The translations under genes and the position numbers were made by a program. A stretch of 64,000 nucleotides of DNA from Carex sylvatica (Eukaryota; Streptophyta; Magnoliopsida; Poales; Cyperaceae), in assembly GCA_964058845.1 (NCBI GenBank), contig CAXKVR010000001.1:372001-436000 (forward strand), written 5' to 3'. The notes under the pieces were generated by a model. That model saw only the letters and a program-made list of their open reading frames with translations, made no database searches and had not been told where the DNA came from. Of the stretch, positions 36,252-47,715 are shown piece after piece; position 1 is the first letter of the stretch; every line of letters begins with the position of its first letter.

Positions 36252-37156
36252 ACAATTTAAACATTTGCCCAATAAATATTTTAAATGTATTTATTTTTCC
36301 ATGTAAACTCATGACTTACTTTATTAATATCCCAATTTGTTCATCTCATCAATTAAAAATACATATTAATATTAATAAAAATAAAAATAAAATAAAATAA
36401 CTATTATGCCCTTATCTTAAAAAATGTCTTAAAAACATAGTTCTGTTTCCCAAAATTAAAATGTATGTTGTTGTCGGCAGTTTCTCTGGCAATGGTCTCG
36501 TTAGAACCCTCAGCCCAATTTTCACCTTTCAAAATTAAAAGAAATGTGCACAAAATTAAAATCTTGTTCAAGAAGTTAGTTTTAATAACAATAATGATGG
36601 ACCCTTTTGCCTTTCGCATAAAAAAAATGAACAGGAACTTTCAAATAATTAAATTGGTTCAGATTATACAATGGCAAAGCAAGGTCACTTATTCTTTCTA
36701 ATGTCAGGTTGGATTTGATCCATTGATAAGAATTTTTGCCAAAAAGATAAATTATAAGCAACAGCTTTCAAGTACTTGTAATCAATCCACAATTTGACAC
36801 TTGTACTTATAATTAGATCCATTGGTACGATACAGAACAACATTTCGAGCTTTATTAAGAAAATAAGTTACACTTTTATTCGCTATGTCGATTTTACTGA
36901 GGCCAATTCCCCTTGATACAATTGAAGACAATGGCGTGATGACCACCATCGATGTTGTGGAGGCTGTTCAAGGTGGCAACGCTAAACAATGCCACCTTGA
37001 CCATAGTCATCACCCCTCTCGTCGGCAAATTTGGTATTTTAGGGGTTTTAAAGTTCATCCTCTATGAGAAAAGATGTTTTCTTTGACAAAAATTCCACTG
37101 GTCCCAACTCGATCATGAAACCAGTTTGTACTTTGTACCCTGCTGAGAGCTCCCTC
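36252..37156. other. Intergenic
   Basis: AT-rich to about 36880. 36885-37067 has a 60-codon plus-strand frame and a short hairpin (CAAGGTGGC/GCCACCTTG) of unknown origin. No family recognised. Confidence 0.4.
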
Positions 37157-37470
37157 CATTACTACAAAAAATATTTCTTTCATCGTTTCTTTATCATCGG
37201 ATGTGCTTCCACACAGATAGTGCTCGTCACGAGTGACAACGCTGTAATTATGTTGAACTTTTTGCCATCGGTTGGTGTTTAAAAAATCGATGGCGCTGAT
37301 GCGCCTCCCCTTTTCTATCGGTTAAATTTTAACCATCCGTTGGTTTTGATTGACTCTTTCACATCGGTTGGACTATTAAATCGATAGTGTAGATGTGGTG
37401 ATTTTTACCATCCGTGATGTAGATGAGCCGTCACCATAGTTTGATCAATACCAACTCTATTATTTTTTTG
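37157..37470 (+). mobile_element. CACTA-like transposon left end (partial)
   Basis: TACTACAAAAAATATTTC at 37160 is one base from the CACTACAAAAAA start of CACTA elements. It is followed by repeated subterminal words in both orientations (ATCGGTTGG, ATCGGTTAAA, ACCATCCG, AACCGATGG), as is usual for that group. No opposite end was found, so this is a fragment. Confidence 0.5.
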
Positions 37471-37524
37471 AACCGATGGAGATGTTCAAAAGAGTAATTA
37501 ATATTTTTTTTAGAAGCAATATTC

Positions 37525-37592
37525 ATGCATGCACAAAATACACAACATCCATGCACAAAATACACAACATCCATACACAAAATACACAACAT
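37525..37592. repeat. 22-bp tandem repeat
   Basis: CATGCACAAAATACACAACATC occurs three times in a row with one or two changes. Confidence 0.85.
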
Positions 37593-37639
37593 GTGTCTAT
37601 CCATATAAAATATATTTCTGAAATATCTAGCTAGCTAGT

Positions 37640-38240
37640 ATAACAACAAAGTCTTCTCGGCATGCATAGTCTGGTTGAGTCCCACAGCTTGTAATTCTAC
37701 AACTCCCAAATCCCATCCACTATAACTATCTGTTCCACCGTTATGAATGCGTTGAAAAATATTTTGCAATTCCCTTGTACCAAGTATCAGATATTTAATC
37801 ACTCGCCACACCATAAAATCAAACCTCCAGTACTTGACCTCAACTATCTCGAGATATCTTCTTGGAGATGGTTGAAGCCTTGGCGGAACTCGTGGATTTG
37901 ATAGCACTCTATCCTCAACTGGCCATGGCAGAGTATAACAGTGCTGCAACAAATTAAATTAACAATTATCAATTGATAAGTAGACCCTTAATTAATTTAA
38001 CTTACAACAATTAATTAAATGATGCATGGAAGCTATATATAGCTTAATTAAGTTGGAAAACTATATATATACTTACACAATTCTCATGTTATACTATTGT
38101 GAGCCTTGTCAGGTTGTGGCAGCTCTTTATGATCCAACTTTCCATTTGTAAAAAAAGTAAATGTACAAATGGAAACAGTTAAAACCTTCAAGTTATCAAA
38201 TTTTGAGAGTCTTGTTGGCAAAACTGGCAATTCCTATTTA
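37640..38240 (-). pseudogene. F-box/FBD/LRR gene fragment
   Basis: Two pieces on the minus strand resemble the C-terminal half of plant F-box/FBD proteins. The upstream one (about 38240-38100) reads LPTRLSKFDNLKVLTVS, a leucine-rich stretch. The downstream one (37950-37640) reads HCYTLPWPVEDRVL..., then YLEIVEVKYWRFDFMVWRVI and KYLILGTRELQNIF, like the FBD region (usually LKxVxIxGF...E...LIxNAxxLExI). No F-box and no start codon are found upstream, so this is a truncated relic, not closely similar to the intact gene at 26361. Confidence 0.5.
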
Positions 38241-39368
38241 TATACACATGTAATTAGAATAATAATATATGCGAGACTGGACAGCAATCAGAGAAGAGAC
38301 AAACTTGTGACTAGGCAATGTTTGATGTATTATAAAATTTAATGGGGTATTTCATTTTAACTTATTTCAAGCTCAAACATAAAGAAAACATCAAGAAACC
38401 ATTACAGATGATAGTTGAACAGTATTTGGCTGTCATTGAATATGCTATACCCCTTCACCAGTACATGTCAATGAAAATTGTGGTGTACTTAGTTTATATC
38501 ATTAGCCCTTTGTTGTGTGGCTTAGTTATTGCTACCTTAGTATATGTATTTTTGGAGTTTAGACTCACACAATCTTAATTTATAAAATTGCACTGATAAA
38601 ATTGAATTTGATTTTCAAACTCTATTTTCAGTCTCCACAGCAAGTATCTAATTGGGAGTGCGAATATTATGCGATGAAAAATATGTATTTCATCATCCAT
38701 CACTATGCAAAATGATTTTCACATCAGGTATGTCAATTTGTTTCTATCATGCACTAATTTTTAAGTTCTTAAATAATCATACATGCACTGATTTTTAAGT
38801 TCTTAAATATATGCAGTCTCACCTACCACAACATCCATATCCTTTCGCAGAACTGGCCAAGATTTGTGATCAGTAATGCTGGTACTTGTTGGAGTATATT
38901 CTACCATTACAACTTTCTGAGGAGGGAAATTAAAAAATTTAGGTAATTGTGATGTACATTGTGTAAGCTAACAATTAATGATTGTGTTTTGCTATTAACT
39001 GATATAAGTACAATGCTGGTGATTTTTTGATGTAAGTACAACCAGTGGAGGTGTCATTTTTGAAAGATCCATTGCTGACTTTAGTTTAGTCATACGGGTG
39101 GAGGGAACCGGTGTGTGATTGATCTGGTATGTCTTGGGGGTGGTTCTAATTTATTGTAACAGAACATATAGGTTAATTAATGATGGTACTTGGATTAATT
39201 TAGTGCTACAGATTAATTATGTTGGTTAATTTAGTGCTGTATGCATTGTTCTATATATGTGTGTGTTGGTCTTCTATATTATCTTGCTTAATTGGCTGCA
39301 TGTTATTAGTATTTGATTTAGTGCTATATATACAAATCTAGAGAGGGTATATATATATATATATATGA
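38241..39368. other. AT-rich intergenic
   Basis: No gene recognised. A 33-bp phrase (CATGCACT.ATTTTTAAGTTC) occurs twice at 38750-38815. A possible minus-strand exon near 38820-38920 (SITDHKSWPVLRKDMDVVV) matches no family that I know. Confidence 0.4.
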
Positions 39369-39762
39369 GGAGGGTTCAAATGCCTCCATTTTTTGTGATG
39401 AAAAACTTTAATAACTCAAAATTTAAATCTTAAAATTCAGAATAAAATCGTTGGATATGAACTACATTTTATCTATGCAAGTGTAAAAAATTATGGCATT
39501 TCAACTTTGTTTTAGTTGTCATCTTCAGCTTGTAACAATGTATACTAATGTGGATAATTTCTAGACGTTGATTTTTTAACTTATTGATTCACATAAATGC
39601 AAAATCAAAATGTGATAATTTTTTATGGGCACAGAGAGAAAATAACATAGATCACATCTAACGGTTTTATTTTGATATTTAAGTTTTAAACTTTGAGTTA
39701 TTTAAGTTTTTAAAAATGAAGGCATTATGGAGGCACAAAAAATGAAGGCATTTGAACCCTCC
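39369..39762. mobile_element. MITE, 394 bp, with TA-rich flanks
   Basis: The ends GGAGGGTTCAAATGCCTCCA and (reverse complement) GGAGGGTTCAAATGCCTTCA are flanked by a TA microsatellite on the left (39349-39366) and TATACACAC on the right. The target duplication cannot be told apart from the microsatellite. The interior contains GATCACATCTAACGGTT, also seen at 320-340, suggesting a relative there. Confidence 0.8.
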
Positions 39763-39934
39763 TATACACACACACACACACACACACACGCATATATATA
39801 TACCATATAGAGAGTGACTCATATGCATTTGTATGCATATGGGTTTTTATGCAGATAGATGGTGTTAGAAGAAGGTTTCTATGGAAGAACAATGACACAT
39901 GCAAACCAATTAATTGTTTGGTGAATTGGGATAT

Positions 39935-41720
39935 TGTTACGTTACGAAGTTTTTATAATTTATTTTCAAGAGATTTAAAAGCTAGAATCAAAAATCGAGT
40001 GTGAATCGAAACAGCGTCGAAATTTTGAGTTTCTGGAACCTTATAGGCTCAGTGCATCCGCACTAGTGGTGAGTGCGGGTGAATGATCTGCACTGACCCT
40101 AGCTCTTTTTCTGAAAATTGAAATGCGGGTGTCTTGATCCGCACTGAATTTAAATGCGGACGCATTAGGCTCGGACTTTTCTTGATTCAACACTGTTTTT
40201 CTGAAAAATTTGACTAAGTACTGAGTGCGTCCGCACTCATGAATTTTCTGTGATTTTTTGGAGTTCTAAAATTTGTCTAAGTGATGAGTGCAGGTGACTG
40301 ACCCGCACTGAAAATGAGTGCGTCCGCACTAGGGTTTTCTTCTGTGTTTCCTGTTCTGTTTGAATTCTGACAAGGGCTGAGTGCGAGTGGCCGACCAGCA
40401 CTGAAAATGAGTGCGTTCGCACTCAGAGGGATTTTTAATCAAAACTTAGATTTCTTTCTTTCTCCTCCGCCCTTTTTCCCCTCTTTCTGTGTGTTCCGCC
40501 CAAGAGAGAAGAAAAGAGAGAGAGCGCCTCCAAATTTGCCTCAGAGCCCGTGAAATCGAAAGTAGCGCCGAGGAATTGATCGTAGATCTCTCCTAGCCCT
40601 TCTATTCGGTATTTCTTTCTCTCCTTTTCTCTCTCGAAATCTCGAATTTTTCTTGATTGCTTGGGTTTTCGTTTTAAACCCGAGATTTGTGTTGATGTAG
40701 ACTAGCGCTTTGAACTTCCCGGTTGGTTATGTATCAATTCTTTTCTCGATTTCATCTCAATTTTTGAGAATCTCCATTTTTAGGGTTTTTCGGTACCAAA
40801 TCCAAAATTTAGAAATGCGGTCGATCGATTAGGCTAAACCGACCAATTAGACTTGTAATCGGTAGGGTTATATTTTGATCTTTAATGCTAAGCACGTGTA
40901 CCGGTTAAGTCGGATTTCGACCAAATTAGGGTTTAACCAATCGGTAAATGAATTGTTATCAAATTAAGATGATATATGGTTTAGAGGACCTAATCGCAAA
41001 GTGTGTGATGGTTAAGAGATGTTAAGTAAGGAAACCAATAAAAAGAGTATACGAATTCGGTTAAGAAAACAGAAAATAACTCGTGTCTCCCAATTGAACT
41101 GAGCCTAACCAAATGAATACGTGTAATATAGATGTAAGCTCAGCTGAGCAAGACTTTGCGGAGCAGTTCGAGACGCCTTACCCGTAGCTTCGCTGTACGC
41201 TCGTCGTGATCAGGTGTGGGATTCTTGGACTTGTTTGATGTTTTATTTTCATAAATTAGATTATTGCTCGATTTGTCATGTTGAATGCTTGATTTGTTGC
41301 ATAATTGTTGGAATTCATGTGAGATAGTTGATTTTTGCATATTCATCCAGTTGCCAAATTGATTTGTTATTCTGTAATCTGATTCTGGTTGAAAGTCACC
41401 ACAAATTATCGATTTTGAAAACTATTGAGATTGAATTGGTAGAGTTGAGCTGTATAGCTGACTTTGACCCTGTGATCGAAATTTACAAAGTCGAGCTGTA
41501 TCAGCTGACTTTGATCTCAGGATCCTTCTGGCGTATTAGGTGAACGGCCCTCATGTTTTCCAGTACCGGTTGGGACGAGGGGTGGGTGACTATATACATA
41601 TTTATATGTTGATTTTGATTGTGATTGTGAGTGTATTTGTGAGTGATTTGTGTGTAACGTCTGTGGCTCAGGAGTATTATCTTACGTGATAATACATTTG
41701 GAAGGTCAATTGAATATTGC
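39935..41720 (+). repeat. Probable solo LTR related to the gypsy element at the window end
   Basis: Starts TGTTACGTTACGAAG, like the minus-strand LTR start TGTAACGTAGTGG of the retrotransposon at 55461-64000. It then carries the same kind of GTGCGG/CCGCAC motif cluster (40040-40430), including the shared GGCTCGGACTTTTCTT phrase, and later GATCAGGTGTGGGATTC where that LTR has a GATCAGGTGCGGG match. No gag-pol is attached. The flanking 5-mers GATAT (39930-39934 and 41721-41725) may be a target duplication; the end base pattern is worn. Confidence 0.6.
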
Positions 41721-44540
41721 GATATCTTGAATCAACTTAGATAACTGATAAAAAGTTATATTTGAATCTGTTGCTTTTATTGAATTTGGATGATCTGTAT
41801 TTGCATATTTCAAAATTCTTTTATAGATTCAAATTCATTGACCCAAATCCAAGAAGTTGACAAGCAGCACAATCCAAGGCGGCATATATCGTAAACCTGC
41901 ATCAGCACAACCCAATGCGACCCACTCCAAATAAGCAATTTTTGGTCGCCTCAGAAAATCCTTTTGCAGCTTTGGTCAACCAGCTGTAGCGGAGATGGAA
42001 AAAAGTTCGAACAGGACAAATTTTTTTTTTTCTTTTTTTTTGTGAAATAAGAACCATGTTCCTATTTTTTAATCATATTAATTAAAAAAGATTCATGCCC
42101 CAATGTAATGATTAATTCAGATTTTGTAAATTGATCAAATAATGTGAAAAGCTAACAGCATTAAATTCATCCCTTTCAACGGTAATTAATAGACATATAT
42201 GTTAGTCAATATTTGGAACCATGTTGGAAGGAAATTCATGCTAATTTTGTTTATCATTTTTAGTCCTTATAATTATAAAAGTATTGTTTTGTCCTTATGT
42301 ATCACTAGCTTTTTATTTTGATCCTTAGTTTTATTGTTATAGGTTTCTAATTTATACGAAATTGATCCTACATTTAACATCGCTAAAAAAAAATGATAAA
42401 AGAATATTTATGAACCATTTGTGTAACTTATTGTAAATTAAAATTGTTAATTTTTAAAAATGGTTAGGACTGCCAAGCAACTATTTCATTAATGACAAAG
42501 TTGTGCAAATATTACATAAAACAAGAAAAGCTGGAATTAAAATCTGAGGCTAGATTGATATCATTTTTATTATTTTACGTGGTGTAATTTTGCAAGTTAG
42601 TCTTTTTGTGTGATTCATCTAACAATGTTCACAATTTTTAAATGATTCTCTTGATTCAATTTTTCAAGCTTTGTTATATAGACTTTAAGAGACGTCCTAA
42701 CCTTCTTTATGTTTACATTAATTAGATGAATCATAAATCATAAACTATACATTGTTATGTAAAAAAAAAAAAAAAACACCGCAAACTTGGATTGGATTTG
42801 TAAAATGGTTGAGATCTTGGAGGAAACTTATGAAGGTAGTGAAGTTTTAGTTCGTTTTCTCAAAGTTACTTTTCATAATTAAGTTCCTATGCAATATTGA
42901 GATATTAATCAATCGAGCTATGTTTTTGTCATTGCAAATGAAAAAGGACTTGCTATTTCATTCTTTGATTTTTTTTATTGCATAAAATCTTAATTAATTG
43001 TTGTCTGGAGTTTTATTTTTCTCTACCTCAACATATTATACTAGATGAAATTAATGCTAACTTTGTTGTAAACAACTAAATAAGCCCTTTTGTTCAGCTA
43101 TGATTGGTTTTAATTTAGAGTGTGGATTACGTTATAAGACCAGAATGGAAAAGAATATATTTTTTTTCAATCATTATTCTCATATGCGATTTCTACGAAG
43201 CATAATTTTGGTTATATAATTTGCACTTTTTTGTGATATTTATGAAAAATCGGTTGAAACCCCAACTAAGCATTTTTAAATTAAAGAAATACCACTTGCA
43301 TTTCATAAATAGCTGGAAATACCTCCTTGCGTTATTTTTTTATTACAAAATTATAAAAATTCAAACATCCATCTTTATTTTTTTCTTAATTCAAAATCAT
43401 TTTTTCTTTGAAAGCAACTTTCTTCACAAATGACATTGAGGCGAGCCACGTCGGTGTTCTGTTTACGTATTCAAAATCAACTACTATCATGGTGTTTGTG
43501 TGAAAAGATTTGTATATTTGATGTGATCATGTGGTTTACTCTGGCCAATCTTATACATGGATAGGATTTTACAAGGCATATGATATTGGGTACATTAGAC
43601 GAGTGTTACATGTCTTGCTTACAATACAGCTGAGTTATGAAATTGCTAGAATATGGACTATGTACTATTTTTTTCCTTTGTGTTTTGCTGGTCAAAGTGA
43701 GTGTTAGAGAACAAGTATGCTGATTTCTTTAATGTAATGCAAAGTCCTTTATTATTATATTTTATTTGCATTTTTGGCTATTTGATTTGTTTTTTAACAG
43801 GACAAAATAAAAAAAAGTTATCTAAAAATAAATGTCAGAGAACAATTTGCTTGAATCACACTGCGATCAATCTGGTCTGTCACTCCCAATTCAAACTTGT
43901 TGCCTAAGTACTCTTTGATTCGCTTAATTGCTCAATTTAATTATATTAGTATTGAATTTCCTGATATCAATATTGCAGTGCTTTTTATTGCTTTCTCTAA
44001 TGTGGTCTTTAATGTTTAGGCAAGGATCTTTTATGAATCGATGATTCTGTGTGCATGTTATTTTTGGTGTTTAATTTTAAAAACAAAATATGTTAAAGTT
44101 TTGTGCATTTATGCTAAATGTCATTGTAAGGATCGTATTGGTGAAGCCATACACTTTGTGTTGTATAGAAAGTCATATTAGGTACATGATGTTAAAAAAT
44201 TAGTGTTGTTAGGGTAAACTAAGATCTCTGACAACAAAATTAATTTTCTGAAAGATAAATTAAGAATAAGAAAGTTAACTGTTGTGCATTCATAAGTGCT
44301 AGTTCTCAGTCTGCTATTATAACCAATGGCTGATTTTCTTGTCCAAGGAGGTATACATTTGGAGTTGTGGTTGCACAACAGTAGAGAAGTATGGTTTACC
44401 AGTTGGTACATGCAAGTACCAGTACTGTACAGTGTATCAATACCAATGCCAGTACCATTACTGCTTCCATAAACCCTCGCTGGTGCCTATTTTTCTAACA
44501 GTAAGAGATTAGTGAAAGTATGAGTGAAAAAATAACTCTT
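41721..44540 (+). repeat. Segmental repeat, copy R7
   Basis: The same order of phrases as R6 (22035) to about 43640, then the same order as the tail of R4 (19819-20240) at 44160-44540. The solo LTR ends exactly where homology to R6 begins. The KIB1-like F-box gene follows on the opposite strand. Confidence 0.85.
43411..43640 (+). pseudogene. CAF1-like deadenylase fragment
   Basis: Reads FFTNDIEASHVGVLFTYS and then TWIGFYKAYDIGYI, aligned with the CAF1-like fragment at 23836-24000. The following LPDSM...DIKHL part of that copy is deleted here. Stops and frame breaks lie between the two pieces. Confidence 0.65.
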
Positions 44541-45469
44541 CTCATTACTTTTTTTTTTTTTTAATCTATCTACTTTTCTACACTAAGCCGGTCCACAAAT
44601 ATTCTGTTAGTCAACAAAACAGAAGGTTTATTTCTTCATCATAACTAAAGTTCATCGTAGTTAATTACATTCAATTTCACTGAAATTGAACTAAATTAAC
44701 CTATAGGCATTTTCCAGGAAAAGAAACATGCATACTGAATTTGTATGAACTTGCTAAAATTGGTAGATCACAATGTCAAATATAGACCTAACTTCTGCAA
44801 TTTAACATAATAGCACTCATCCTAGACACCCAACATAATTAATCATCCCAAACAAAATTTACCTTTTAAGAAAAGCCATATTGCTAAGTCAACGAAACCT
44901 ATGTTCTTTCTGGTCACTGTGGTTCGGTATGTGTTGGAGGTTCAACCTTAATCATATGAGTGTGCCCCTCAATCAGCACCATGATTCATCATTAATAATA
45001 AAAATTGCTCAATGAAAATCACCAGGATCAACAAATCATTCATTTCTAGATAACAACAAAGTTTCAGATCAATATATTGAAATTCAACAGTATATTTCAA
45101 GAGAACTCTGAAAACAACTAGTTGAGCTGAGCAAAAGTGTGGCTCATTTCATTAATATCAAACAGTCGACTTACAATCAAGCCCTACTCAGGTACTCACT
45201 ATAATTTTTTACCCCTAGACAAACTAACATCAGCATATAACCTGATATGGAGCAATACACAGCTCCTATCCAAAACATTTTCCAACATCCCAAGCAAAAA
45301 CAACTGCAAATGGTTACAACCACAAAATGAACCCACCAAGAAACCATTACAGCAGCACTATAACTTTTAATGCCATACTTAAATTGGCATAGGACAGTTC
45401 TAAAACATAAACTAACTAGGAAAAAAGGCAGAAGGTCATTCAAGGACTAGAGTTTTCCTATCACATTTC
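44541..45469. other. 3' flank of the KIB1-like F-box gene
   Basis: AT-rich; probably includes the gene's 3' UTR (minus strand) close to 45469. No other gene seen. Confidence 0.5.
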
Positions 45470-46600
45470 CTAGAAGCCAGAATGAACCCATGAAAACAAA
45501 CGCTGATTTACAAATCTTACTCTAAACAGAAACGATTCTGGGTCAGTTAAATCAAACTTATCTCCCACTTTTATCACTGCCCAAGGCCAATCACCATTTT
45601 GATTCCCTGTTGCAAAGTAAACACAATTGTTTCTCCCTCCCCATCTCTCGGGATTCTGAATTGCAAGAACCCGTGCCCGAAAGTTATAGCCAGCAAAGAT
45701 CGCCCAATTTCCCAATGTTTCCTGCTTCACCCATCTTGTCCCAGTCACTGATGAATCAAGCCGATATACTTGAAGCTGTGCACTGATCATCTGTTCATGA
45801 GTCAACACCAACAGAACAAGCAAGAGCTCACCATCACAAGCAACCAGAAAGTGTTGAAGACTGGTGTACCTTTCGTCAGGCGCATCAACTGCAAGTTTTC
45901 TCAGATGTAATTGAGGAGATAAATCTAACACAAATAGAGTGTGTTGAGAGTCCATTACATACACCTTCCCTTGGACGGTTGCAACTACCATTGTAAACAT
46001 GGATCCTTTGAGTTTAGCTCTTAGACAGCGACTGGACCATGAAGGTGAGCCGATTTGCCAGTAGTGAAGGGTACTGCAACCTGCTTTATTTTCCGATTTG
46101 GAGGTGAATACTAAGACTCCCGAGTCTGGAGAGGAGAGAGGGGAGATAAGCACAGGTAAAGGATTGTAAATCTTGCAATCTTGCGGGAAAAGAGGAGTGG
46201 AGAGCTCATCACCAGTTAAAGGGTTGAGTATTACAATACGATTTTCAGAAGGCATAAAGTGAAACAAATGGCCGTGTGAATAGGAGAGGGAATCAATTAA
46301 CTGAAATTCGTTCAAGTTGCGGGAGAGCGGGGAAGAGAAAGAAGGGGAGGCAGGGTCAAGGAGTCTGAGGCTGGAGAGGGTCGAGGAGCCTGAAAAGGTG
46401 CAACAGAAAAGGAGAGGCGGGAAGTGAGAGTTAGTCCAAGAAGGTGAGACGGAGGAGGTAACAGCGCGCCAGGAGCGGCAGACAGAGGAGAAGGAGATGA
46501 AGTCAACTAGCGAACAGAGGCATGTGAGAATAGTGTGAACAAGTCCATCAGGTAGGTCGGACCAGTTTTGCTGGCGGCTGGCGGTTGATGGTCTTGTCAT
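45470..46600 (-). CDS. F-box protein with KIB1-like (DUF295) propeller, intact
   Basis: A single exon of 376 codons. Residues 11-50 are an F-box (QNWSDLPDGLVHTIL...CRSWRAV), expected to bind the SKP1-like subunit of an SCF ubiquitin ligase. The rest has the strand-rich pattern of KIB1/DUF295 proteins: SENRIVILNPLTGDE around residue 118, VQGKVYVMDSQHTLFVLDL near 210, LVACDGELLLV near 253, and the C-terminal CVYFATG...WAVIKVGDKF. Known KIB1 proteins act in turnover of a GSK3-type kinase in brassinosteroid signalling; that role is not implied here. The start at 46600 gives the usual short lead before the F-box. A MULE-type MITE (47054-47230) lies 450 bp upstream. A deleted duplicate of its 5' end is at 24478. 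Confidence 0.92.
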   Translation of the reverse strand: MTRPSTASRQQNWSDLPDGLVHTILTCLCSLVDFISFSSVCRSWRAVTSSVSPSWTNSHFPPLLFCCTFSGSSTLSSLRLLDPASPSFSSPLSRNLNEFQLIDSLSYSHGHLFHFMPSENRIVILNPLTGDELSTPLFPQDCKIYNPLPVLISPLSSPDSGVLVFTSKSENKAGCSTLHYWQIGSPSWSSRCLRAKLKGSMFTMVVATVQGKVYVMDSQHTLFVLDLSPQLHLRKLAVDAPDERYTSLQHFLVACDGELLLVLLVLTHEQMISAQLQVYRLDSSVTGTRWVKQETLGNWAIFAGYNFRARVLAIQNPERWGGRNNCVYFATGNQNGDWPWAVIKVGDKFDLTDPESFLFRVRFVNQRLFSWVHSGF

Positions 46601-47053
46601 GGTGTGAGCGGCGGTGATACGAGAAAACTCGCGATCTTGATTAATAACTAGATGTGGGCCGAGCAGTGGCTGACTGGTTGTTGAGAAAAGAACATACAGT
46701 AAGTAAAAAGTTGTATTGCAACAATGTGCAAATAAAAGCTGTTTTTCTTATCTGGTTTAAACCTGAGTACTCATTTTTTTTTTTTTTTTTTTTTTGAGTT
46801 GAAGGAAACTTTAGTGGAATTTTCAGTTGAGAACAGAACTGCTGCAGGCGATGAAATACTAAACATTGTACTGATTTGGCATGAAAAAAAAGAGTCCAGA
46901 GAGAGACTTAAAACCTTGAAGAGAGAACCGACTGGGGCGACTTCGCCGAACTTTGATGGGACGAGAGAGAGAGAGAGATCTGAACTTTCGAATTCAAACT
47001 TTGATCCGCTGGTAAGGGAGAGTAGATGAGAAATTTAATAGGGAGTGAGGTAC
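46601..47053. other. Upstream region of the KIB1-like gene
   Basis: Contains a T tract (about 46772-46794) and a purine-rich stretch at 46890-47030. The whole is duplicated at 24596-25100. A 76-codon plus-strand frame (46799-47029) has no known motif. Confidence 0.5.
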
Positions 47054-47230
47054 GAGTGCGTATCCTCTGAGATATCTCAACTTTTGCGTGACCAACGTGT
47101 CCGGTGCCTATTCGGAGATGATGTAGGGTAAGTATTTTGTGTGCTTTGAGATTCGTGTAGAACGTCTTTAAATGGTTGGGATTATCCATAAAATCACGCA
47201 AAGTTTGAGATACCTCAGAGATACGAATTC
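47054..47230. mobile_element. MULE-type MITE, 177 bp, GAGATATCTC ends
   Basis: The left end GAGTGCGTATCCTCTGAGAT and right end (reverse complement) GAATTCGTATCTCTGAGGTA continue as ATCTCAA(A)CTTTTGCGTG-like sequence. It is flanked by exact 9-bp duplications GTGAGGTAC (47045-47053 and 47231-47239), the TSD length of Mutator-like elements. The paralogous site near 25100 lacks it. Relatives lie at 3238-3405 and 54487-54661. Confidence 0.9.
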
Positions 47231-47706
47231 GTGAGGTACGCTGGTAAGAGAGAGGGGGAAAGAAGAATGAGGTGGAATCCGTGTGACCATTCGTGTGTCT
47301 GGGATATAAAGTCTTTTGAACTTTAGTTTTAACTTAGGTATAACTTGTCTAGATTTAAATATTTCATCTTAAATTTTAAATTTTATATAAATTATGGTTT
47401 ATGGTTAATTAATAATTAATCATATTTAAAATTTCTAGTTATAAAAAAAATAAATTGTAAAAATTTCAAAATTGTAAAAGTTTCTTTTAATGAGATCCAT
47501 TGATGTTGTAGTTTTTTCGGCTAAGTTTTTTTGTGTGATCTATCTAATAATGTTCACAATTTCGAAATGATTCTCCTATTATATATTTCTTCAATCTTTA
47601 TTATATATTTCTTCAATCTTTGTTATATATTGACTTTTATTCTAACAGTATATCATGAATCTTATATTGTAAAATATACATTATTTTTATGGCAAAGACT
47701 TCTATG
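47231..47706 (+). other. AT-rich flank with segmental repeat copy R8 (partial)
   Basis: From about 47505 the phrases GTTTTTTTGTGTGATCTATC, AATGTTCACAATTTCGAAATG and TATATTGACTTT match the other copies. The copy is cut by the foldback element at 47716. A 25-bp unit (TTATATATTTCTTCAATCTT) is repeated at 47580-47625. Confidence 0.6.
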
Positions 47707-47715
47707 GACCAAGTT

